A stretch of 11,045 nucleotides of DNA, from contig PBEX01000013.1 of assembly GCA_002718515.1 (NCBI GenBank), positions 20,290 through 31,334 of the forward strand, in the 5' to 3' direction. Both the position numbers and the translations under genes were made by a program. Source of the DNA: Phycisphaerae bacterium. Its GTDB lineage: Bacteria > Planctomycetota > Phycisphaerae > Phycisphaerales > SM1A02. Below, in pieces: positions 1-5,656 of the stretch (position 1 is its first letter; every line of letters begins with the position of its first letter). The notes beneath the pieces were generated by a model. The model saw only the letters and a list, made by a program, of their open reading frames with translations, ran no database searches and was not told the DNA's origin.

Positions 1-225
1 GCAAAAGGCTCAATGAATGTTCATGTAAAGACAAATGGTGGTGGCTACACTGGTCAAGCTGGTGCCATTATCCTCGGTCTTGGCCGTGCTCTCTCGAAGT
101 ACGACCCGTCACTTGAGTCAATGCTCCGTGAAAACGGTTACTTAACTCGTGACCCACGACAAGTCGAACGTAAGAAACCAGGTCAACCTGGCGCTCGTCG
201 ACGATTCCAATTCTCAAAGCGTTAA
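1..225 (+). CDS. rpsI: 30S ribosomal protein S9 (uS9), 3' part only
   Basis: This is the last 74 codons of ribosomal protein uS9; the 5' part lies outside the window, with base 1 the first base of an in-frame codon. uS9 is a small-subunit head protein whose basic C-terminal tail reaches the P-site tRNA. The sequence shows the family core GGGYTGQAGAI, then LTRDPRQVERKKPGQPGARR, and the hallmark C-terminal end FQFSKR with its terminal arginine. Translation in frame 1 is open from the first base, so the ATG at 13 is internal and not the start. In most bacteria rpsI follows rplM (uL13), which would be expected just upstream. A terminator follows the stop within about 22 bases, so this is the end of its operon. 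Confidence 0.97.
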   Translation, partial: AKGSMNVHVKTNGGGYTGQAGAIILGLGRALSKYDPSLESMLRENGYLTRDPRQVERKKPGQPGARRRFQFSKR

Positions 226-246
226 GCTTGTTGAAACTGAACCTCC

Positions 247-280
247 AAGACCTCTCTACGTTTGTGGACAGGTCTTTTTT
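247..280 (+). terminator. Rho-independent terminator of rpsI
   Basis: AAGACCT (247-253) pairs with AGGTCTT (270-276). An inner set of pairs (255-259 with 264-268) closes on a GTTT loop, and a run of six T (275-280) follows. This is a classic intrinsic terminator for the plus strand. The end of the T run also supplies the stop codon of the converging minus-strand gene (TTA at 279-281). Read the other way the T tract is weak, so two-way action is less certain. Confidence 0.88.
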
Positions 281-1850
281 AATGCAACACTCTTAGTGCT
301 CTTGAAATTGCATTATGAGATCTGCCTAGCAGCTTTGGCAACTCTTTTGATTGCTTCGGGTAACCGCACCACCCAAACTTCTCTCTAAAGACTTCACCGT
401 GCAAAGTCGACAAGGATTCCGCGTCACTCACTGACATCTTTGGCAGAAGGACAGACCACTGGGATTGTGTATAAAAAGAAAGTAACTGAGCCGTCGGTTT
501 CAGCCTCGCGGTTGCTTTTGCTGGCGCAGGCTCAATATCAATGTTAGAGAATGAGCGGTCAACTGTAAGGGATGTAATTTTTGCGACAGTTTGGTTTGAT
601 TGCGGGTCAATTGTGGAACAAATCTCTTCTGTTAACGCCATGGATTGATCAACATAAAACTGCAACTTACTAGGTGGCAACTCAGTGAGTGCTCTGCCTG
701 CGTGTTGAGTGGCTACAGATAGTGCAACTGGTATTGCAGAGAGCATCAGTGACTGCTGTAACAAACATGACCACCTCAAGTCAGACTCGATTGCATCTAA
801 CTCTTCTTCAGTTGGCGTATATTGCATTGCGCTGATTGACTCACTCGCACTCTTACGCAATACATACATCGCTGCAACAATTGCTGTTTCATCTTGCATT
901 GTTAGCGCAGTTGCGGTCTCATCTATTTCAAAAATGTTTAACTCGGTGATGGGTGGCAAGCAGTTTCTTACGATATCTGGGCTTAACAGCACTTCACGAA
1001 CATCGTCCATTGCAAAGACTGGTAACTCCACGTATTGAATTGAAAGGCGCTTTAATCGGTCTCGCCTCAATCTCGCAAGAGCGCTGCGCATTGCATTTTT
1101 TGTTCGGCGATATTGCGACGATAACGCATTCCAAGATTTTCCTTGCTGTATTGCCTGTTCGATATCACGAGCATCTTGCCTAGTCAATGGCTGCTTTAGA
1201 GGAAGTGCGTCTGAAACTGCATCGTCACTTTTGAGAATTGCTCTAATTGTTTCAAGCCCTCTACCACTTTTTTCCTTTAACTCACTTGCAACTTCATTAA
1301 TCGTCTTACCTTGACCTTGATAACTAAGCGCGAACTCAACCATCCGCTGTTTCTCATGTTCACTGAGACGAGTGAAGGATGCCGCGTGTTCTAATCTACC
1401 CTCACGGGATTTCTTAAACTCGGCAAGTTGAGATTTTTTACATCCCAGCCTTCGTTTTGAACTTGGCTCGGTGACCCAGATAAAGGGAAGCCCTTCATGT
1501 CTGAGTCTGTTAACAGTTCGCTGTGATACACCACACTCTTTTGCAACTTCGCTCAATGTCAGTGTAGAACCTGCAGCAATGTCCATCGTTCTACTGACAA
1601 CAGCAATCGCTGCTACCACATCATTGATCAATGCACTGCCTAGTAAATTGATATACGCACTGCCTTCTAATCGAAATCCAGAAACTCGGTAGACCACAAA
1701 GTCGTAGGGATAGAGACGACCTTCTTCTAACTCGAACAAAAACGATTCTAGTTGCGCAAGTTGTTGTTCCCTCACATGCAGAGGAGCCCGAGCAATTTGC
1801 TCAGCAAGCCCTGCCAACTGTGATGTAAGGAACTGGGGTGCAACCGGCAT
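279..1850 (-). CDS. Diverged sigma-70-like regulator with N-terminal HTH
   Basis: About 523 residues from the ATG at 1850. That ATG begins one base after the mqnA stop (TGATATG), which favours coupled translation; the same frame is open further upstream to a TTG at 1889, used for the residue numbers here. An excisionase/MerR-like helix-turn-helix lies near residues 109-131 (LSEVAKECGVSQRTVNRLR), followed by KRRLGCKKSQLAEF. Two further HTH-like stretches lie near 196-220 and 238-276. Residues 360-450 resemble sigma region 2 in pattern only, for example the helix around LLQQSLMLSAIPVALSVATQ and the later AKITSLTVDRSFSNI. Residues 490-536 resemble region 4 (LSTLHGEVFREKFGW, then KELPKLLGRSHNAISRALR). 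Planctomycetes have large sigma-like proteins with this order of parts. Core-binding residues of region 2 look eroded, so it may be a true alternative sigma, an antagonist or a DNA-binding regulator. No clear Shine-Dalgarno site is seen. The family call is an inference from pattern. Confidence 0.6.
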   Translation of the reverse strand: MPVAPQFLTSQLAGLAEQIARAPLHVREQQLAQLESFLFELEEGRLYPYDFVVYRVSGFRLEGSAYINLLGSALINDVVAAIAVVSRTMDIAAGSTLTLSEVAKECGVSQRTVNRLRHEGLPFIWVTEPSSKRRLGCKKSQLAEFKKSREGRLEHAASFTRLSEHEKQRMVEFALSYQGQGKTINEVASELKEKSGRGLETIRAILKSDDAVSDALPLKQPLTRQDARDIEQAIQQGKSWNALSSQYRRTKNAMRSALARLRRDRLKRLSIQYVELPVFAMDDVREVLLSPDIVRNCLPPITELNIFEIDETATALTMQDETAIVAAMYVLRKSASESISAMQYTPTEEELDAIESDLRWSCLLQQSLMLSAIPVALSVATQHAGRALTELPPSKLQFYVDQSMALTEEICSTIDPQSNQTVAKITSLTVDRSFSNIDIEPAPAKATARLKPTAQLLSFYTQSQWSVLLPKMSVSDAESLSTLHGEVFREKFGWCGYPKQSKELPKLLGRSHNAISRALRVLH

Positions 1851-1851
1851 A

Positions 1852-2691
1852 TCAATACCGGAAGAATGCGAGCGGTTTGTTTTGTTCAATCAAACCTAGC
1901 TCGTATGCATACTTGTAAAACAGTTCGAGCGACTCTTCATGCTCGTTTGTCCACGAATAGTCCATGTGTTTAGTGACATACGCAAGCGCTAGATTACTTT
2001 CCCAGCCACGTGATGCAGCGTTTTTTGCCACGACCTGCTCTATGCGCTGGGCATTACATCTGAGTTGCCTGTCAATTGCAGTTGCCGCTTGTTTTGCTTT
2101 ATGAGAAAGCAAGTCCGATTGCCCAAGCCAAACAGCAAAAACGAATGGTAGCCCTGTGAACTCTTTCCATGCAGCACCTAAATCTGCCTCGTAAGGATGC
2201 GACGAGGTAAGATCACTTGTGACTACTTTGTCTCCAATCATCAACACTGCTTCAGGGAGATCCTCATTCCTTGCAATCATCGACCTCAAATCTTTTGGCA
2301 TTACCTTGATTGAGTTACCGTACTGTTTCTGCAAAATGATTTGCAAGAGGACAATTGAAGTGTGGCTATCTGTATCACAGTGAACCTCAGTGATGTCTTG
2401 CAAAGGAACTCTAGAGCAAACTTTAACTGTTAATGTTTCACCATCACTACTTAATGCACTCACCGGCAAAACAGAGACATCGCATGAACTTTGCTGATAA
2501 TCAATTGAAGAGGACAATGCAAAATCAACCTCACCTTGCTCAACTAGGTTGATGAGTTCGCTAGGGACTTTCGGAACAAGTTCAATACCTTGATTGAGCT
2601 CTAGACCGTGAGTCAACGGCGTTGTGTTCATAAAATTCACGACACCAAGACGTAATTCTTGCTCTTCTGCGAGGCTGATCATTGATGACAT
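1852..2691 (-). CDS. mqnA: Chorismate dehydratase MqnA (futalosine pathway)
   Basis: MqnA turns chorismate into 3-enolpyruvylbenzoate, the first step of the futalosine route to menaquinone. The fold is that of a periplasmic-binding protein but the enzyme is cytosolic. Family marks, numbered from the ATG at 2691, are LRLGVVNFMNTTPLTHGLE (13-31), the glycine/aspartate segment EQGEVDFALSSSIDY (51-65), DTDSHTSIVLL (106-116), and DLGAAWKEFTGLPFVFAVWL (170-189), close to the usual DLGxEWKxWTGLPFVFAVW. The length of 279 residues is normal. An in-frame TTG lies three codons upstream (2700), but the ATG with GAG a few bases ahead is preferred; an ATG at 2682 is also possible. It is followed directly by the sigma-like gene, probably on the same transcript. 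No other menaquinone gene is in the window, so the rest of the pathway must lie elsewhere. Confidence 0.9.
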   Translation of the reverse strand: MSSMISLAEEQELRLGVVNFMNTTPLTHGLELNQGIELVPKVPSELINLVEQGEVDFALSSSIDYQQSSCDVSVLPVSALSSDGETLTVKVCSRVPLQDITEVHCDTDSHTSIVLLQIILQKQYGNSIKVMPKDLRSMIARNEDLPEAVLMIGDKVVTSDLTSSHPYEADLGAAWKEFTGLPFVFAVWLGQSDLLSHKAKQAATAIDRQLRCNAQRIEQVVAKNAASRGWESNLALAYVTKHMDYSWTNEHEESLELFYKYAYELGLIEQNKPLAFFRY

Positions 2692-2728
2692 GGTACTCAA
2701 AAGGGTCAGGATAGAGTTAAAAACAACT

Positions 2729-2758
2729 ATTTTAATACACTTCGGGTTATTCAGTCGA
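2729..2758 (-). promoter_or_regulatory. Possible promoter of mqnA
   Basis: Read on the minus strand, TCGACT (2758-2753, 4 of 6 to TTGACA) is followed after 18 bases by TAAAAT (2734-2729, 5 of 6 to TATAAT). Transcription would start near 2721, leaving about 30 bases before the mqnA ATG. This is a reasonable sigma-70-type match, but found by eye only. Confidence 0.4.
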
Positions 2759-2820
2759 GTTATCGGTCATTCAGGACTTTTTTAAGAGAAACATGTATTG
2801 GGTTCGTAGAGTTGCCGATA

Positions 2821-2941
2821 GAGAGTTTGGCACGAGTGCTCTCGAGCCCAAGTAACGAAGACGTTTTATAGGGACCGCCTGCGGGCCGACCCACCTGCAC
2901 GAAGCGTTTCTTGGGTTCGACGGCATCCGTCAAAAACTCTC
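2821..2941 (+). ncRNA. Structured small RNA, 6S RNA candidate
   Basis: This stretch folds into a closed shape. The ends pair as GAGAGTTT (2821-2828) with AAACTCTC (2934-2941). A long arm is formed by GAGCCCAAG (2844-2852) with CTTGGGTTC (2910-2918), continued by AACG/CGTT (2854-2857 with 2905-2908) and capped by GGG/CCC plus a small CCG/CGG hairpin (2871-2892). A perfect hairpin GACGG-CAT-CCGTC (2919-2931) sits on the 3' side of the open middle. A closing stem, a central bubble with a 3'-side hairpin, and a long apical arm match the plan of 6S RNA, which binds the housekeeping RNA polymerase and imitates an open promoter. The strings GTGCTCTCGAGCC and GGTTCGACGGCATC also recall its conserved bubble flanks. 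With the CT tract and terminator up to 2998 the transcript would be about 178 nt, a usual 6S length. No clear promoter is seen. A minus-strand leader element for mqnA is the main alternative. The structure is seen; the 6S name is inferred. Confidence 0.5.
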
Positions 2942-2957
2942 TCTCCTCTCTCTCTCC
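2937..2957. repeat. CT dinucleotide tract
   Basis: Twenty-one bases of pure pyrimidine, almost perfect CT repeats with CC interruptions at 2945-2946 and 2956-2957. The tract joins the 3' side of the RNA closing stem to the terminator hairpin. Because the stem uses GAGAG on its 5' side, several CTCTC registers inside the tract could serve as partner. Confidence 0.85.
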
Positions 2958-2998
2958 AAAACGCTTTGTCCCGTCATCTTGATGACGGGACGCGTTTT
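2958..2998. terminator. Strong two-way terminator at the end of alr
   Basis: GTCCCGTCAT (2968-2977) pairs with ATGACGGGAC (2982-2991) around a CTTG loop. The stem is extended by AAAACGC (2958-2964) with GCGTTTT (2992-2998) across a TTT bulge. On the plus strand it would end the small RNA with GCGTTTTAT. On the minus strand it lies directly after the alr stop and ends in AAAGCGTTTTGG. The alr stop codon (TTA at 2997-2999) lies inside the T tract. Confidence 0.85.
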
Positions 2999-4232
2999 AT
3001 ATGATGGATGCTGTTTGTTGTTGTTTCCCCTGCTCTACATATAGCGATTGCTTATACACTCGCTTTACCTTTGGAGAAATTCTACTAATGATGGCATGAG
3101 GCACAACACCAGTGACTTCTGCAAGCGATGCTAGCGAGGCTTTGCTTGAAACATCTGAACTCATCAATTCAATTGCTGTACCAACTGTTGCAAATGGATA
3201 CTCAGTGACATCAATTGCAATTTGGTCCATGCAAACGGCGCCGATGACTTTAGCATCGCCTTCTTGCTGCCCAAGCACTTTGACAGATGCACAGTTGCTT
3301 TCACCTTCTTGACCAACGCCCATTGGGTAACCAGCAGCATATCCAACGGGCACAATCCCGATGAGTGAATCGCGTTTAGCAATCCATCTACCTGAGTACC
3401 CTACTGCTTCGCCTTTTTTAACTGTACGAACATGTGCAAGTGACGTACGCCAATGCGCCACGGGCTTTAAGCCCTCCAAAAGTTCAACACCATTAGGAAC
3501 TGTTCCAGTCCACGCAAGCCCGACACGCACCATGTTTAAGTGAGTTGCTTTCCAATTGACCATTGCTGCGGTGTTTGCTTCATGTATCAAACAATCGTTG
3601 GGCAAGTATGATTTATTGTCACTGATGACACTTGCAAACAAATCATGTTGTTCTTTTGTTTTAACCTCATCATGAACAGCAGATGCAAAGTGCGTCATCA
3701 CGCCTTTTAGTTCAAGTCTCGGGTGGTTGTGAATATCTTCTAAAATCGAACTCGTATCCATGAGTTCACAACCACCTCGACGTAGGCCAGTGTCAATTTT
3801 AAGGTGCACAGGAATAGTAAATCCAAATCTGTTTGCACACATCGCAAGGGCTTCAACATGCTCCCTACTGTGTATCGTCAAATGGACTGTTCCTGACGCC
3901 AACCCTCGATAAACTGGATGAAAGCGGTCAATTGAATAGACCGGAGCAAGCACTAAGATTGGCGCCGTAATCCCCTTTGCAAGTAACTCGCCTGCTTCAT
4001 CGGGACTGTAGACAGCAAGTAAATCGGCATGTTGACTCAATCTAGAGGCAACTCTAGCCGCACCAAGCCCGTACCCATCGGCTTTGACCACCGCACAAAA
4101 GCCACACTCTGGTCCAATGTGATTCCGGATTACGGTACAATTAGACTCTATTGCATGTAAATCAACATGTAGTTGGCATTGTTGTAGTGTTTGTTCTGTT
4201 TGCATCCGTGCAACGCTGTGTGAATGAGTCAT
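2997..4232 (-). CDS. alr: Alanine racemase
   Basis: A PLP enzyme of fold type III that interconverts L- and D-alanine in the cytosol, supplying D-alanine for peptidoglycan. The PLP lysine is K50 in AVVKADGYGLG. LKIDTGLRRGG (144-154, usual form KIDTGMxRxG), HEANTAA (217-223), MVRVGLA (234-240), the catalytic tyrosine Y298 in PVGYAAGY, and CMDQ (334-337) are all present. It has 411 residues, somewhat longer than the usual 360-390, with about 20 extra at each end. The start at 4232 has AAGGA six bases upstream and is well supported. The usual GYADG motif reads GYAAG here, a small change next to the catalytic tyrosine. The gene is divergent from the helicase with 59 bases between them and ends in the two-way terminator, so it is probably transcribed alone. 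Confidence 0.96.
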   Translation of the reverse strand: MTHSHSVARMQTEQTLQQCQLHVDLHAIESNCTVIRNHIGPECGFCAVVKADGYGLGAARVASRLSQHADLLAVYSPDEAGELLAKGITAPILVLAPVYSIDRFHPVYRGLASGTVHLTIHSREHVEALAMCANRFGFTIPVHLKIDTGLRRGGCELMDTSSILEDIHNHPRLELKGVMTHFASAVHDEVKTKEQHDLFASVISDNKSYLPNDCLIHEANTAAMVNWKATHLNMVRVGLAWTGTVPNGVELLEGLKPVAHWRTSLAHVRTVKKGEAVGYSGRWIAKRDSLIGIVPVGYAAGYPMGVGQEGESNCASVKVLGQQEGDAKVIGAVCMDQIAIDVTEYPFATVGTAIELMSSDVSSKASLASLAEVTGVVPHAIISRISPKVKRVYKQSLYVEQGKQQQTASII

Positions 4233-4241
4233 TCGTCCTTA

Positions 4242-4269
4242 TTGATACTATCGTCAGCAATCCAATCTT
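4242..4269 (+). promoter_or_regulatory. Weak candidate promoter of the helicase-psuG pair
   Basis: TTGATA (4242-4247, 5 of 6 to TTGACA) is followed after 16 bases by AATCTT (4264-4269, only 3 of 6). It lies in the 59-base gap between the divergent alr and helicase genes. The short gap means the promoters of both genes must overlap. An AGGA at 4283-4286 gives the helicase ATG at 4292 a fair ribosome binding site. Confidence 0.28.
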
Positions 4270-4291
4270 ACCATGACCTCCCAGGACACTT

Positions 4292-5656
4292 ATGAACGCA
4301 AAGAACGTAGATTTAGAAATTTTTGACACCGAGGCGACCTTCCAATCACTTGGTCTAAATGACAAGATTCTTAAGGGCGTTGAAGCAGCTGGTTTCAGCC
4401 ACCCAACAGTGATTCAATCAACGCTGATTCCACAATCACTCGAAGGGCACGACATCCTCGGACAGTCGAGAACTGGCTCTGGAAAAACTGCCGCCTTTGG
4501 ATTACCCGCGCTTCATCTCATTCAAAAAGAAGATTCTTTTAGCGGGCTCATTCTTGTGCCAACAAGAGAACTTGCGATTCAAGTTGCAAAAGAGATGGAG
4601 TCGCTTGGCAAGTTCACGAAACTGACTGTTGTTCCAATTTATGGCGGACAGAAGATTGGCACCCAGATTACAAAACTAGAAAACCGACCTCAAATCATTG
4701 TCGGAACGCCAGGTCGCGTGATGGACTTGCACCAGCGTGGACATTTGCCCTACAACAACATCAAACTTGCAATTCTTGATGAAGTCGACCGAATGCTGGA
4801 TATTGGTTTTAGAGAAGACATCCGAAAAATCTTAGGACACCTCAAACAGAAGCATCAAACCATTTTCGTTTCCGCAACGATTTCAGATGAGATTAAACGG
4901 CTTGCGAAAAAATACATGAACAATCCGAAGAGTATCGATGTAACGGATTCTTCAGGTAGTCTTACAGTTGCACAAGTCTCACAAGAGTATGTAACAGTTC
5001 AACCATGGGACAAGCAGAAACTCTTGTATCACGTGTTGTCAAATGACAAACCAGTGATGACGCTTATCTTTTGCAAAACCAAAGCAACTGTTGATAAACT
5101 CGCAAAATTCTTAATTAGCAAAAATGTAGAAACTGCCGCAATTCATGGCGATATGCAACAATCAAAAAGAAACAAAGTGATGACTGCACTGCGTAAAGGC
5201 AATTTGCAAACGCTCATTGCTTCAGACCTTGCAGCAAGAGGTATCGACGTTGACGGCGTGACGCACGTGATCAACTATGACGTACCAGAAGATCCCGAAA
5301 TCTATGTCCACCGCATTGGACGGACTGCACGAGCGGGAAGAGACGGTGAAGCACTCATGTTTGTGACGCCAGAGCAAGGTCACATGCTGACGAACATTGA
5401 AGCGCTAACAAATGTAGAAATCGTTGAAAAACAGTACGCTGAATTCAAACCGAGCCCTGAGCCAAAGAAGATAAGAGCCCAGAAGAAAGCCGAAGAAGAA
5501 CGGATTGAAGAAGCTCGCAAAGCAAAGAGCCGTTCCAAACTAGATGTGCCTTCATCGCAGGAAGGGAAAGACAAGGGCAGCTTCCCAGGTGGCGTTGTAC
5601 CGACTGGTCTCCCAAACAAACGAATGGGTGGTCGCATTCGACCACGGAAGCGATGA
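4292..5656 (+). CDS. DEAD-box ATP-dependent RNA helicase (RhlE/DeaD type)
   Basis: An ATP-driven RNA helicase that remodels RNA duplexes or RNA-protein complexes in ribosome assembly or mRNA decay. All core motifs occur in order: the Q motif (F17 and Q42), motif I RTGSGKT (60-66), Ia PTRELAIQ (90-97), GG (118-119), TPGR (139-142), motif II DEVD (163-166), SAT (194-196), IV IFCKTK (259-264), V ASDLAARGIDV (310-320), and VI HRIGRTARAG (340-349). Motif II reads DEVD rather than DEAD; the two catalytic acidic residues are kept. The last 70 residues are a charged, probably disordered tail (a KKAEEERIEEARKAKSR-type helix, then an arginine-rich end) that likely adds non-specific RNA binding. At 454 residues it is in the normal range. 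Its stop overlaps the psuG start (ATGA), so the two are probably co-translated. The RhlE or DeaD subtype cannot be settled by eye. Confidence 0.95.
   Translation: MNAKNVDLEIFDTEATFQSLGLNDKILKGVEAAGFSHPTVIQSTLIPQSLEGHDILGQSRTGSGKTAAFGLPALHLIQKEDSFSGLILVPTRELAIQVAKEMESLGKFTKLTVVPIYGGQKIGTQITKLENRPQIIVGTPGRVMDLHQRGHLPYNNIKLAILDEVDRMLDIGFREDIRKILGHLKQKHQTIFVSATISDEIKRLAKKYMNNPKSIDVTDSSGSLTVAQVSQEYVTVQPWDKQKLLYHVLSNDKPVMTLIFCKTKATVDKLAKFLISKNVETAAIHGDMQQSKRNKVMTALRKGNLQTLIASDLAARGIDVDGVTHVINYDVPEDPEIYVHRIGRTARAGRDGEALMFVTPEQGHMLTNIEALTNVEIVEKQYAEFKPSPEPKKIRAQKKAEEERIEEARKAKSRSKLDVPSSQEGKDKGSFPGGVVPTGLPNKRMGGRIRPRKR

Noticed and set aside
1851..1889. TTG at 1889 as the start of the sigma-like gene
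   Set aside because: It would overlap mqnA by 38 bases and start with TTG, while an ATG at 1850 sits one base after the mqnA stop. The longer form is possible but less likely.
2821..2941. SRP RNA, tmRNA or RNase P RNA as identity of the structured region
   Set aside because: None of their conserved cores is present: no GGAAGG-type SRP tetraloop motif, no tRNA-like ends or tag frame, and no RNase P CR-I or CR-V strings.
4233..4291. Riboswitch or operator between alr and the helicase
   Set aside because: Only 59 bases; no clear palindrome or stable fold was seen beyond ribosome binding sites and a weak promoter.
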